DNA from: Methanocellales archaeon
GTDB taxonomy: Archaea > Halobacteriota > UBA148 > JAUWXC01
NCBI GenBank assembly: GCA_030018435.1
Contig: JASEEY010000003.1
Location: 34,950-98,949 of the forward strand
DNA: 64,000 nt
Reading direction: 5' to 3'
This document shows positions 19,252 to 29,755 of this stretch, piece after piece (position 1 is the stretch's first letter; the number at the start of each line of letters is the position of its first letter). The notes beneath the pieces were generated by a model. That model saw only the letters and a program-made list of their open reading frames with translations, was not told the origin of the DNA and did not search any database. Made by a program: the position numbers and the translations under genes.

Positions 19252-19407
19252 ATGTTCGAAATCGCTGGAATATGCGCCATCTGTGGACATGTTGCGAAAA
19301 AAATGCGCACGTGCCCTCTGTGCGGGAATATCGTCTGTAGCAATTGCATCTCAGAAGGAGTTTGCGTAATTTGTGCGCGAGGACGTTCTTCCAAATCATT
19401 AAAGTAA
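19252..19407 (+). CDS. 51-aa zinc-ribbon mini-protein
   Basis: MFEIAGICAICGHVAKKMRTCPLCGNIVCSNCISEGVCVICARGRSSKSLK*; four CxxC pairs. Confidence 0.6.
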   Translation: MFEIAGICAICGHVAKKMRTCPLCGNIVCSNCISEGVCVICARGRSSKSLK

Positions 19408-19414
19408 GGCGAGG

Positions 19415-20452
19415 TCATTCTTTTGTTTCGATCACTGCAAAATACTTGGAAGAGACCACGTTCTTTATCGATTCAAACAACAGTTCCTTAGATTTGGTGA
19501 CATCTTTCTCTCCCTGAAGAACGGTCTCGAACACGCCCAGAGGTATCTCAAGGGTAGCATATACTGGCGTCCCTCTGGCTTCTGCCCATGCACCAAATAC
19601 CTTCTCTAACATGTTTCTCATATGAACCTCGATGTTTTTTGATTTTGCATAAACGTAGATATTCGCCTTGCCGATTGCAAATGTCAGCACCGTTAAAATG
19701 CCCTCCAGGTCCAATAAGTAATCACACACCTTTGGCAATGTACTTGGGTCTTTTGTATAGCCTATGCTCGTCACGAGGTGCGTGTCCTTTAACATCTTAT
19801 TTTTAATGGCCTCTGCCAGATCGGCAAATGTCTCCGATTTGACGGATGGGTGCTCCAGTCTCATTAATAGGTCTATGTCTGCACTCGGAAAAATCTCGAG
19901 GTATGCTTTGAGGTCGAACTCATGTAGGTTGACTATTAAACCTCTCGTCGCATCTCTAATCGCATATAAAAGTTGGGCAGCTAGCTGCTTGTCGACTGTA
20001 ATTTTAAGTCTTTTTAGATACTCTATCATTATGCTTGATGTCGTCTCTACATCAGACCTGATATCCTTTAATTCTGCTTTTATATCTCTGGTATCACCCT
20101 CATAACGTGCAATTACAATTGAAGGTGGACGCGTGATATGTTTCAACTGGCTTGGCACAGCGCCTACAAAGGCCAATTTCATATCATTGAGATCAGCAAT
20201 GCTCTGGAGCACGCTGAGGTCCTCCTCCATCAAATTGAGGAGTGTTTTGTTCTGGATGTCTCCCCTATAAAATATCTTGGCACCTATGTGAAAGTGTTCT
20301 GCTATTCTCTTGAGTGCCAAAGCACTAGCCAGAGAATCTGGCATCGGATCATCACATATGACGATAGCTAAACCCTTGTCCTCAGAAGACTGGACGAGCT
20401 TCTTCAGTTTCCTGGTAAGCATCTTCTTGCTTATACTGAGAATGTTTACCAC
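19415..20452 (-). CDS. DHH/DHHA1-family paralogue with degenerate catalytic motifs
   Basis: Alignable by eye with the C-terminal part of the 45.8-47.3 kb DHH protein, but HDNPDPDA->CDDPMPDS, DHH->ARY, GGH lost. Confidence 0.7.
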   Translation of the reverse strand: MVNILSISKKMLTRKLKKLVQSSEDKGLAIVICDDPMPDSLASALALKRIAEHFHIGAKIFYRGDIQNKTLLNLMEEDLSVLQSIADLNDMKLAFVGAVPSQLKHITRPPSIVIARYEGDTRDIKAELKDIRSDVETTSSIMIEYLKRLKITVDKQLAAQLLYAIRDATRGLIVNLHEFDLKAYLEIFPSADIDLLMRLEHPSVKSETFADLAEAIKNKMLKDTHLVTSIGYTKDPSTLPKVCDYLLDLEGILTVLTFAIGKANIYVYAKSKNIEVHMRNMLEKVFGAWAEARGTPVYATLEIPLGVFETVLQGEKDVTKSKELLFESIKNVVSSKYFAVIETKE

Positions 20453-20500
20453 CTTGGGGTATCTTGTAGCTCATAAGGCTTTAAATATGTGACGTACAAT

Positions 20501-21433
20501 TCACACCAGCCTGTTTATCGGGTGATTTTCCTCCGGAGTGATATCAAAATCTGCAGCCGCCTCGGCTATCATGATATCGGCCATTGCAGCCATGGGAAAT
20601 ACGTACGGTGCGTTCTCAATTGGACCGTATAAAATAAAGTCGCCTGCAGCCATCTGCTGCAATCCAATCGAGCCAACATCGCATGCCTTGAAAATTAGGA
20701 TGTCGTCTTTCTTTTTGTTCCTCAGCCAGTTCCAAGAGGAGGGGGCGTTGTGAATCCCTGAGCCGACAGGAAAGCCCCACTTTGCCTTCGCCACTAGCGT
20801 CATTCTTAGCGCAATGCCAGCACCGTTGCCTATCGGCGTGATGCTTGGATCTATTAAAATTTTCGAAATTCCACAATCCTCTGCAATTTGAATCAATCCT
20901 TTCTCGGTGACGTTAGCACCATTTTCCAAGAGAGCAATGCGTCCTTCTAAAGAGGAATCCATTGCATTAAAGCCCATGACAATCGACGCATCTACATCCG
21001 AGTGCTTTAATACCTCTATTTCATCGTCGGTGATGGCCATGTTAATCGAGTTGTTGATCGCCCTGTCTGCAAGTCCCACTTCTGTCACGTACTTTACCCC
21101 CTCCATTCGAACACGCGCTTCAGTCGAATCGATAAGGAACGGTGCCTCCGTAATCCCGCTGACAAATTCTATGTATTTTTTAATGCCAACCTCACTGGAC
21201 CCAAAAATGTGAACTATGCAAGGATTCCCCGTTTCATCCGCGCAGGCAGATTGTTTGTTGATGATATCCTCTGCCTTCTTCTTGTCGAAGATGCCTTGAC
21301 CATCATCTTCGACGATCCTATGATTTGGATAAAATATGGTGCCAGCTAACACCGTGGCCAACTCGCCCGGCTGACCGCCAATTTTTACCCCTGCAATATT
21401 TATTATCTTCTGCTCTTTTTGAAACCTGAACAT
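20501..21433 (-). CDS. mtrH: Tetrahydromethanopterin S-methyltransferase subunit H-like methyltransferase
   Basis: MFRFQKEQKIINIAGVKIGGQPGELATVLAGTIFYPNH...PVGSGIHNAPSSW. Confidence 0.9.
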   Translation of the reverse strand: MFRFQKEQKIINIAGVKIGGQPGELATVLAGTIFYPNHRIVEDDGQGIFDKKKAEDIINKQSACADETGNPCIVHIFGSSEVGIKKYIEFVSGITEAPFLIDSTEARVRMEGVKYVTEVGLADRAINNSINMAITDDEIEVLKHSDVDASIVMGFNAMDSSLEGRIALLENGANVTEKGLIQIAEDCGISKILIDPSITPIGNGAGIALRMTLVAKAKWGFPVGSGIHNAPSSWNWLRNKKKDDILIFKACDVGSIGLQQMAAGDFILYGPIENAPYVFPMAAMADIMIAEAAADFDITPEENHPINRLV

Positions 21434-21442
21434 TATTTCACC

Positions 21443-22036
21443 TCATGTGATGATGCCGCTACTGATATCCAGTGACACGTCCTTAGATATCACGATGTCT
21501 CCCCTACCCCTTATCTCCAACCTCTCCCTCTTCCTCTTCTTTTTCCCTGCCAGAACGATCATGGGGGGCTCTGAAAATGCATCACCCTTGCCGTAGTATT
21601 CTTCTATAATCCGCAATATATTCTGCATGTCGGTTTCGCCAATTCTGTCGATGAGCTGGACTTGAGCCTGAAACCTCCTCACCGCATCCTCCGGGATATT
21701 TTCAATGAAGGGGATCGCGCCCTCTGAACCGATGATTCTTCCATTGCCATCAATAGCGTTGGCATGGATTGCCTTTAACGTATTACCGCTCATGTGCCCC
21801 CTAGACTCTTCTCCGCAAACCAATATAAATCGTATGTTTGGATTTGCCACTACATTTGCTATGATCTTTTCTATTCCGAGATTTTCGGTATGACAGGGAC
21901 CAATGAGGGCGACCTTTTTCATGCACTCTGGCGCAAGCTCAAAATGACTTGCGAGCGTGACAACGCAAATTCTGGATTTGTCGCTCCCAACTTGATAATC
22001 GCCCTTTACAACTGGCCAACCGTGCATGTAATTCAT
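21443..22036 (-). CDS. mtrA: MtrA-like corrinoid protein lacking the C-terminal transmembrane anchor
   Basis: GWPVVKGDYQVG, GPCHTENLGIEKIIANVVANPNIRFILVCGEESRGHMSGNTLKAIHANAID; ends ...DVSLDISSGIIT with no hydrophobic helix. Confidence 0.85.
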   Translation of the reverse strand: MNYMHGWPVVKGDYQVGSDKSRICVVTLASHFELAPECMKKVALIGPCHTENLGIEKIIANVVANPNIRFILVCGEESRGHMSGNTLKAIHANAIDGNGRIIGSEGAIPFIENIPEDAVRRFQAQVQLIDRIGETDMQNILRIIEEYYGKGDAFSEPPMIVLAGKKKRKRERLEIRGRGDIVISKDVSLDISSGIIT

Positions 22037-22081
22037 TATGATGACGAACCTTAATTTACTTATGGATTGCGTACCGTATGT

Positions 22082-23347
22082 ATGATGATGCAAATTGAAT
22101 GGACCGAGAAATATCGCCCAAAAACGCTGAGCGAAGTGGCTGGAAATAGCAAAGCCATTGCCGAACTAAAGAAATGGGCAGAAGATTGGAAGAAGGATAA
22201 AAAAGCCGTAATTCTATATGGGCCACCGGGCATTGGCAAGACCTCTGCCGCCTATGCGCTCGCCAACGATGTGGGATGGAGTACCATCGAGCTCAATGCC
22301 AGCGATCAGCGTACGGCGGACATCATCAAGAAAGTAGCAGGTGCAGCAGCTATCACCGGCACTTTTGAGGGTGTGAAGGGCAGAAGGTTAATCATCCTAG
22401 ATGAGGCGGATAACATTTATGGCGATGCGGATAGGGGTGGCACAAAGGCGATAGGAGAGGTTATAAAAGATGCAAATCAGCCCATTATACTGATAGCGAA
22501 TGAATACTATGATATGTCCAAGACGCTCAGGAATTTGTGCAAGTCCATTCAGTTTAAGCCCGTTCAAAGCAAGATGATTGTCACCGTATTAAGGAGAATA
22601 TACCGCCGAGAATGTGTCGATTGCGATATTAAGACGTTAGAGGGCATTGCAGCCAGTGCACCAGATTTCAGGTCTGCGATTAACGATTTGCAGGCCATCT
22701 CGCAGGGCAGGAAGAAGGTCACCATTGATGACATAGCTGTTGGGGTGCGAGATACCAAGGAGTCGATTTTCAAAGTTCTGGCCAAAATCTTCAAAGATAG
22801 CACGCCGAAAGAGGCGTTATCTGCGCTATACACCTTGGACGAAAGTCCGGAGGATTTCATCCACTGGTTGGACGAAAATCTTCCCAAGGAGTATGAGGGC
22901 AAGGATCTTGTTAACGGCTTTGAGCGTCTATCCAGAGCCGATGTATTCCTTGGTAGAGTCCGCCGTCGACAAAATTATGGCATGTGGCGTTATGCCAACG
23001 ATATGATGGTGAATGGGATTCAAACCGCCAGATCCCAGGTATATCGCAAATTTGTCCCCTATCAACCACCCTCTTCATGGCGAAAACTCGCGGGAGCAAA
23101 ATCGGCAAGGATGATACGGGATTCTGTGGCGGCCAAGATAGGAAGGCACTGCCATGTATCGCAGCGCTATGCCCGCTCTGACCTGATTTCATTTTTCAAA
23201 ATACTCTTCAAAGACCCCAAGTATGCGGTCGGAGTTTCTGCACTACTAGATCTGAATCCTGAGGAAATAGCCTTCCTGTTGGGCGCCAAGCCCGATGCTA
23301 AGGACGTGAAAAAAGTGTTTGATGCGGCCAGAAAACAAATAGGATAG
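22082..23347 (+). CDS. rfcL: Replication factor C large subunit
   Basis: WTEKYRPKTLSEVAGN...LYGPPGIGKTSAAYALAND...ELNASDQRT. Confidence 0.93.
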   Translation: MMMQIEWTEKYRPKTLSEVAGNSKAIAELKKWAEDWKKDKKAVILYGPPGIGKTSAAYALANDVGWSTIELNASDQRTADIIKKVAGAAAITGTFEGVKGRRLIILDEADNIYGDADRGGTKAIGEVIKDANQPIILIANEYYDMSKTLRNLCKSIQFKPVQSKMIVTVLRRIYRRECVDCDIKTLEGIAASAPDFRSAINDLQAISQGRKKVTIDDIAVGVRDTKESIFKVLAKIFKDSTPKEALSALYTLDESPEDFIHWLDENLPKEYEGKDLVNGFERLSRADVFLGRVRRRQNYGMWRYANDMMVNGIQTARSQVYRKFVPYQPPSSWRKLAGAKSARMIRDSVAAKIGRHCHVSQRYARSDLISFFKILFKDPKYAVGVSALLDLNPEEIAFLLGAKPDAKDVKKVFDAARKQIG

Positions 23348-23357
23348 GAGCAGAGTT

Positions 23358-24191
23358 CTAAATGACCTGATCTCCTATGGTATCCCTCATATCCTTAAGC
23401 ACCTCTGCTACGATGCCATGGAAGAGACGTCTATCTTGAAGTTCTCTTCTCGCCCTCGTTTTAGCGTACTCATCTACCGCAAAGGGTATCCCAGCGTAGT
23501 TCACTTTTCTCAGTATCAAGCCAAAAGGCGGAGCGGGTTCTATGCCCTCTTTGTATTTGTCTGGCTCCAGCATGCTCCTTAGCCATGCTTCATCTCTTGC
23601 GCCAGCGCCCACCATGCTCAATCCGGTTACGATCTTCCGCGCCATGTGTTGTGCAAAGCTGTTAGCAATGATATCCATTATTATGAACGGCCCAGCTACT
23701 CTGATCTCGATGCGCTTTACGGTGCGTTTTGCGCTTTTGTCTTCGTCTTTCGTCGCAAAATTCGCAAAGTCATGGGTGCCAACCAGCAACTCAGAAGCGT
23801 GCCTCATCTTTGAAATTTCCAGTCCTTTGCCATACAGGATGTACCTATACTCCCTGCTAATCGCATTCCGTCTCGGATCAAATGCCTTTGAGACCTTTGC
23901 TGTCCCCCATACCCATATATCATCCGGCAATTCGCTGTTTATGATTCTGGGCGTTACCAGACTTGACGTTGTATTGAATGCGACCACCTGCTCAAGCGCA
24001 TGCACTCCTCTGTCCGTCCTTCCAGAGGCCGAGTACTTTGCCTTTTTCGGATCGTTAAAAATGCCCAACTTTTTCAGCGCTTTAAACAACGTTCCTTCAA
24101 CAGTTGGAACGTCTGGCTGAACTTGAAAACCGTAGTACCTATCTCCCAAATACGCCAATTTGAGCGCAACCCGCAATTGCACGCCTCCCAC
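23358..24191 (-). CDS. truA: tRNA pseudouridine synthase A
   Basis: LKLAYLGDRYYGFQVQPDVPTVEG, SGRTDRGVHALEQVVAF. Confidence 0.88.
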   Translation of the reverse strand: MGGVQLRVALKLAYLGDRYYGFQVQPDVPTVEGTLFKALKKLGIFNDPKKAKYSASGRTDRGVHALEQVVAFNTTSSLVTPRIINSELPDDIWVWGTAKVSKAFDPRRNAISREYRYILYGKGLEISKMRHASELLVGTHDFANFATKDEDKSAKRTVKRIEIRVAGPFIIMDIIANSFAQHMARKIVTGLSMVGAGARDEAWLRSMLEPDKYKEGIEPAPPFGLILRKVNYAGIPFAVDEYAKTRARRELQDRRLFHGIVAEVLKDMRDTIGDQVI

Positions 24192-24278
24192 TTACACTCA
24201 TCCCTACTTTTATCTATACCTTTTCCATAATTGTCGTAAAGTATTAACGTTTGTCTGAGATGTATGATAGGATACGGG

Positions 24279-25373
24279 ATGAAAGCGGTACTTGGGCTTG
24301 AAGATGGAACGGTCGTCAAAGGGAAGGGGTTCGGCGCAGAAGGAGTTGCCCTAGGAGAGCTGGTTTTTGCAACGTCTTTTACTGGCTATGAGGAGGCGTT
24401 GACAGACCCATCATATAAAGGTCAGATCCTGATGCTCACCTATCCACTCATCGGAAACTACGGCATCAGCTATGAGAATTTTCAATCTGATGGTATAAAG
24501 GCCGAAGGTTTTGTTGTAAGAGAGATTTGTGATCACCCCTCGCATCCCAAATCGAAGAGTACACTTCACGAGTTCCTAGAGAAAGAAGGCATACCGGGCA
24601 TCTGTGATGTGGACACGAGGATGCTTACAATACTCACACGAAAAAGAGGAGCGATGAGAGCTGCACTAATCACGGGAGATGATGATGGCGAGCGTGCCGT
24701 TGAGCTTGCTAGAGAGCAACCCACCATCTCCAAACTGGATTTGATTTCTGAAGTGACGTGCGCTGAGCCATATCAAATCAAAGGGCGCGGAAAGCGGTTT
24801 GTCGTGATGGACCTGGGAGTCAAGAGGAGTATCCTATCTGGTTTGAACCAAAGAGGCGTCGATATCGTTGTCGTTCCAGCCAGCACTACTCCAACGCAGA
24901 TTCAAGAGTATGAACCGGATGCGTTGCTGTTATCCAATGGTCCAGGAGATCCCATGCAAGCGAAGAATGCCATCTCTGTTGCGAGTGTCCTTGTCGGCAA
25001 AATTCCGATATTCGGCATTGGTTTGGGCCATCAGGTTATAGCGCTTGCCCTTGGCGCCAAGACATACAAATTAAAATTCGGTCATAGAGGTACAAATCAA
25101 CCCGTTAGAGATGTTGATACCGGAAAGATATACATTACTTCTCAAAATCACGGGTTTGCTGTGGATCCTGACTCATTGAATGATGCCGAACTGCGCGTCA
25201 CGCAGGTAAATGTAAATGATGGTACAGTTGAGGGGTTAAGACATGCATCTCTACCGATCATGAGTGCTCAATACTACCCAGAAGTAGCGCCAAGCCCAAG
25301 GGATGTGGAATTCTCATTTGACGCTTTTATGAAAATGGTTGGAGGATACGATGCCCAAGCGTCCGGATATTAA
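24279..25373 (+). CDS. carA: Carbamoyl-phosphate synthase small subunit with substituted glutaminase catalytic residues
   Basis: ALEDG/GEL/FTGYEE CarA N-domain; class I GATase domain with FGIGLGHQ and QYYPE instead of FGICLGHQ and Q(F/Y)HPE. Confidence 0.92.
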   Translation: MKAVLGLEDGTVVKGKGFGAEGVALGELVFATSFTGYEEALTDPSYKGQILMLTYPLIGNYGISYENFQSDGIKAEGFVVREICDHPSHPKSKSTLHEFLEKEGIPGICDVDTRMLTILTRKRGAMRAALITGDDDGERAVELAREQPTISKLDLISEVTCAEPYQIKGRGKRFVVMDLGVKRSILSGLNQRGVDIVVVPASTTPTQIQEYEPDALLLSNGPGDPMQAKNAISVASVLVGKIPIFGIGLGHQVIALALGAKTYKLKFGHRGTNQPVRDVDTGKIYITSQNHGFAVDPDSLNDAELRVTQVNVNDGTVEGLRHASLPIMSAQYYPEVAPSPRDVEFSFDAFMKMVGGYDAQASGY

Positions 25374-28300
25374 AAAGGTCTTATTGATTGGCTCAGGCCC
25401 TATTCAGATTGGGCAGGCTGCGGAGTTCGATTTTTCCGGCACGCAGGCATGTAAGGCACTGCGAGAAGAGGGCGTAAGCGTCGTGCTTGTCAATTCAAAT
25501 CCAGCAACCATTATGACCGATCCCGAGATGGCGGATACGATATACATCGAGCCTTTACGCGCTGAAATCGTCGCGGAAATAATCGCGAAGGAACGACCAG
25601 ATGGTGTTCTTGCTGGAATGGGCGGGCAGACCGGCTTAAACATCACCTCCGAGCTCGCTGAAAAAGGCATTCTTGACAAATATGATGTCCAGGTTTTAGG
25701 CACACCGCTGGAGGCGATCTACGATACCGAAGATCGGGATAGGTTCAAGCATGCGATGGAGCGCATCGGCGAGGAGGTTCCGAGAAGCAGGGCGGTCTCA
25801 TCGATAGAGGGGGCGATAGATGCTGTGAGAGAATTGGGGCTGCCGGTGATCATTAGACCCGCTTATACGTTGGGGGGATATGGTAGTGGGGTTGCAAAGA
25901 CCGAAGATGAATTAAAGGACATTGTGGAAAAAGGGTTAAAGCGCTCCAGGATTCACCAGGTGCTGGTTGAGGAGAGTGTGTTGGGGTGGAAGGAGATCGA
26001 GTACGAGGTGATGAGGGATGCAAAGGACACATGTATCACGGTGTGTAGTATGGAGAACGTCGATCCCATGGGCATTCACACCGGCGAATCCATCGTCGTA
26101 GCGCCTGTGCAAACTCTTACCGATAGAGAGCACCAGATGTTGCGGAGCGCTGCCATCAAGATTATCAGGGCGTTAGGCATCGAGGGGGGATGCAACATCC
26201 AATTTGCGCTCCGGGATGGTGAATGCAGGGTTATTGAGGTCAATCCAAGGGTTTCACGTTCATCAGCACTCGCCTCCAAGGCTACGGGATATCCCATCGC
26301 GAGAGTGGCTGCAAAAATAGCAATCGGACTGACGCTGGACGAGATACCAAACGATGTGACCAAAGAAACGCCTGCGTCATTTGAGCCAACTGTGGACTAT
26401 ACGGTGCTCAAGATACCGAGATGGCCCTTCGATAAGTTCGTCACTGCAGATAGAACCATCATGACAGCCATGAAGAGCACCGGTGAGGTGATGGCAATTG
26501 GCAGAACTCTTGAGGAAGCATTACAAAAAGCAATACGCTCGCTGGACATAGATATGCAGTTAGGCGATGGTGAGTGGAGTGAGGAAGAAATAAGGGCGCT
26601 ACTCTCCTCACCAACAGATGAACGTTTGTTCGTCATATATTATGCACTGCGACACGGATTTAGCATTGAGGAAATCGCCAGACTGTCGAAGATTGACCCC
26701 TTCTTCATTACGAAGCTCAAGAACCTCATCGACATGGAAGATAGGTTGAAGAAGGATCTGTCCATCGAGGCATTGCGTAAAGCCAAGCGCATGAGCTTTA
26801 CCGATGAGCGAATCGCAGTGCTAACAGGGAAAAAACGCGAGGAGATCAACGATCTGCGCAGAAAATCCGATATAAGAACCACGTACAAGATGGTCGATAC
26901 TTGCGCCGCAGAGTTTGAGGCAAAGACACCATATTACTACTCAGCATATGAAACGCAGTGTGAGGCAATGCCATCCGATAGAAAAAAAGTGTTGATCATA
27001 GGAGCTGGTCCCATCCGCATCGGGCAAGGCATCGAGTTTGACTATTGCACAGTACATGCCGTTCTGGCTCTAAGGGAGGAGGGCATCGAAGCTCACATCA
27101 TCAACAATAATCCAGAGACGGTATCCACGGACTACGACACGTCTGATAAACTCTTCTTCGAGCCGCTAACGCTAGAGGATGTGATGAATGTAATCGAGGT
27201 TGAGCGCCCGTATGGAGTGATGGTCCAGTTCGGCGGCCAGACATCAGTGAATCTCGCTATCCCACTGGAACAGGAGCTAAAGCGCCGCCACGATTTGAAA
27301 ACGATGATTCTCGGCACTTCTCCCACTTCAATGGACATCGCAGAGGACAGAGACTTGTTCAGCAAACTGCTCAAGAAATTGAACGTTTCACAGCCTGACA
27401 GCGGCAGTGCCACCACCTTAGATGGGGCAAAAGAGATCGCCAAGCGGATAGGCTATCCTGTACTGGTTCGCCCATCATATGTCTTGGGCGGCAGGGCGAT
27501 GGAAATCGTATACGATGGAGCAGACCTAGAACGATACATGCGCGAAGCCGTTAAGGTGTCACATGAACATCCGGTGCTGGTGGATCGCTTTTTACAAGGC
27601 GCGGTTGAGATAGATGTGGATGCCATTTCAGACGGAAAAGATGTGTTGATAGGAGCTATAATGGAGCATATTGAAGAAGCTGGAATACATTCTGGCGATT
27701 CTGCTTGCGTGATTCCACCGCAATCGCTCGGTGAAAATGTGTTACGGAGTGTACGGGATTATGTCAAGCGGATTGCGCTAGCACTAGAGGTTAAAGGCTT
27801 GATCAACATCCAAATGGCCGTGAAGGATGATGTGGTTTACGTGCTCGAGGCAAACCCCAGATCGAGCAGGACAATTCCATACGTGTCCAAGGCAACCGGC
27901 ATCCCACTGGCGAAGATCGCTGCCAAGGTGATTATAGGACATACGCTCAGGGGGCTGGGCTTCGCTGAAACGCCCAAGATTAAACAGGTTTCCGTCAAAG
28001 AGGTTGTGCTCCCCTTTGACAAACTGCCAGGCGCAGACCCCATATTGGGCCCAGAAATGAGGAGCACGGGTGAGGTTATGGGCATCGATTACGATTTCGC
28101 TAAGGCCTTCTTCAAGGCGGAGCTGGGTGCGGACAACGTGCTCCCGATAGAGGGAACTGTGTTTATCTCAGTCAGGGATGAGGACAAACCTGCATTGGTG
28201 GAGATTGCCAAGAAAATGCAAGACGTCGGTCTTGAATTGGTCGGTACCGCCGGAACGGCACGCTACCTAGGCGAGCGGGGCATCAGGATAGATGTCATTC

Positions 28301-28560
28301 AGAAGATACGTGAGGGCAGCCCGAATGTAACGGATATGATGAGAAAGGGAGCGGTGAACCTGGTCATAAACACACCGACATCCAAAGCAGCCCTCAAGGA
28401 TGGTTATGATATCAGGCGTGCAGCTGTGGATTTCAATATCCCATATATTACAACCATACAGGCAGCAAGAGCTGCTGCGGATGCAATGGTAGCGATCAAA
28501 AAAGGGAAGGTTACTATCAAATCGATACACGAGTATCACCGTGAGTTATTTAATCGATAA
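25351..28560 (+). CDS. carB: Carbamoyl-phosphate synthase large subunit
   Basis: [41 protein letters not shown]; two ATP-grasp halves; overlaps carA end. Confidence 0.95.
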   Translation: MPKRPDIKKVLLIGSGPIQIGQAAEFDFSGTQACKALREEGVSVVLVNSNPATIMTDPEMADTIYIEPLRAEIVAEIIAKERPDGVLAGMGGQTGLNITSELAEKGILDKYDVQVLGTPLEAIYDTEDRDRFKHAMERIGEEVPRSRAVSSIEGAIDAVRELGLPVIIRPAYTLGGYGSGVAKTEDELKDIVEKGLKRSRIHQVLVEESVLGWKEIEYEVMRDAKDTCITVCSMENVDPMGIHTGESIVVAPVQTLTDREHQMLRSAAIKIIRALGIEGGCNIQFALRDGECRVIEVNPRVSRSSALASKATGYPIARVAAKIAIGLTLDEIPNDVTKETPASFEPTVDYTVLKIPRWPFDKFVTADRTIMTAMKSTGEVMAIGRTLEEALQKAIRSLDIDMQLGDGEWSEEEIRALLSSPTDERLFVIYYALRHGFSIEEIARLSKIDPFFITKLKNLIDMEDRLKKDLSIEALRKAKRMSFTDERIAVLTGKKREEINDLRRKSDIRTTYKMVDTCAAEFEAKTPYYYSAYETQCEAMPSDRKKVLIIGAGPIRIGQGIEFDYCTVHAVLALREEGIEAHIINNNPETVSTDYDTSDKLFFEPLTLEDVMNVIEVERPYGVMVQFGGQTSVNLAIPLEQELKRRHDLKTMILGTSPTSMDIAEDRDLFSKLLKKLNVSQPDSGSATTLDGAKEIAKRIGYPVLVRPSYVLGGRAMEIVYDGADLERYMREAVKVSHEHPVLVDRFLQGAVEIDVDAISDGKDVLIGAIMEHIEEAGIHSGDSACVIPPQSLGENVLRSVRDYVKRIALALEVKGLINIQMAVKDDVVYVLEANPRSSRTIPYVSKATGIPLAKIAAKVIIGHTLRGLGFAETPKIKQVSVKEVVLPFDKLPGADPILGPEMRSTGEVMGIDYDFAKAFFKAELGADNVLPIEGTVFISVRDEDKPALVEIAKKMQDVGLELVGTAGTARYLGERGIRIDVIQKIREGSPNVTDMMRKGAVNLVINTPTSKAALKDGYDIRRAAVDFNIPYITTIQAARAAADAMVAIKKGKVTIKSIHEYHRELFNR

Positions 28561-28579
28561 ACTCGCAGGGGGATTGAGA

Positions 28580-29746
28580 ATGAAGAAAGTAGTACTATCC
28601 TATTCTGGTGGCCTGGACACCTCAGTTTGCATCCCCTTGCTTAGAGAGCACTATGGCTTTGACAGCGTAATCACGGTTACTGTTGATGTGGGGCAGCCGG
28701 ACTTAAAAGAAGCGGAAAAGAAGGGGGAAAAGTTTAGCGACAAGCACTACACCATCGATGCTAGGGACGAGTTCGTGAATGATTACATTTTTCCAGCCAT
28801 CAAGGCGAACGGTAATTATGAAGGGTATGTCCTTGGGACTGCACTTGCCCGCCCGCTGATTGCGAAGAAAACCGTTGAGATTGCGCGTAAGGAGGGGGCG
28901 AATGCGCTCGCACATGGATGCACCGGTAAGGGAAACGACCAGTTTCGCTTCGAGGCTGTGTTTAGAACTACAGACCTAGATGTCATCGCACCTATGCGGG
29001 AGTTGGATATGACGCGGGAAGAGGAAATCGAGTATGCAAGGGCACATGATATTCCAGTTCCAGTCACAAAGGCAAAGCCGTGGAGCGTGGATGAGAATCT
29101 CTGGAGCAGGAGCATTGAAGGCGGCGAACTCGAAGACCCTGGTTATGCGCCACCAGAAGAGATATTCCAATGGACTGTGCCACCTGAGAGAACGCCCAAT
29201 AAGCGAGAGGTCATAAAAATTGGATTTGAAAGAGGCGTTCCTGTTGCTTTAAACGGCAAAAGGATGAATGGCGTGGCTTTAATCCAGAGATTGAATGAGA
29301 TTGGTGGCCAGCACGGCGTGGGGAGAACCGACATTATCGAAGACAGGATTCTCGGTCTGAAGGCAAGGGAAAATTACGAGCATCCTGCCGCAACGATTCT
29401 GCTCACGGCGCATAAAGACCTAGAGCAGTTGGTATTGACGCGCGATGAGCTCAAATTCAAGATGTTAGCAGACGCCACATGGGCAGAGCTGGCATATCAT
29501 GGCCTGATGGACGATCCCTTGTTTGCTGATCTTAGCGCACTCGTCGAAAAGACCCAAGAGCGCGTTACGGGAGAGGTTAAGGTGCAACTCTTCAAGGGCA
29601 ATGCAAAAGTGGTTGCCAGGAAGTCTCCAAATGCGTTGTATTCAAAGGAGCTAGTGTCCTTTGATGCCAAAATGCTTGATTCAAAAGCAACTGAAGGATA
29701 CGCAAGGCTTTACGGACTTCAAGCGCGCCTTTTTAAGAAGTTGTAG
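28580..29746 (+). CDS. argG: Argininosuccinate synthase
   Basis: [36 protein letters not shown]; start moved to ATG 28580. Confidence 0.95.
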   Translation: MKKVVLSYSGGLDTSVCIPLLREHYGFDSVITVTVDVGQPDLKEAEKKGEKFSDKHYTIDARDEFVNDYIFPAIKANGNYEGYVLGTALARPLIAKKTVEIARKEGANALAHGCTGKGNDQFRFEAVFRTTDLDVIAPMRELDMTREEEIEYARAHDIPVPVTKAKPWSVDENLWSRSIEGGELEDPGYAPPEEIFQWTVPPERTPNKREVIKIGFERGVPVALNGKRMNGVALIQRLNEIGGQHGVGRTDIIEDRILGLKARENYEHPAATILLTAHKDLEQLVLTRDELKFKMLADATWAELAYHGLMDDPLFADLSALVEKTQERVTGEVKVQLFKGNAKVVARKSPNALYSKELVSFDAKMLDSKATEGYARLYGLQARLFKKL

Positions 29747-29755
29747 AGTTGACCT

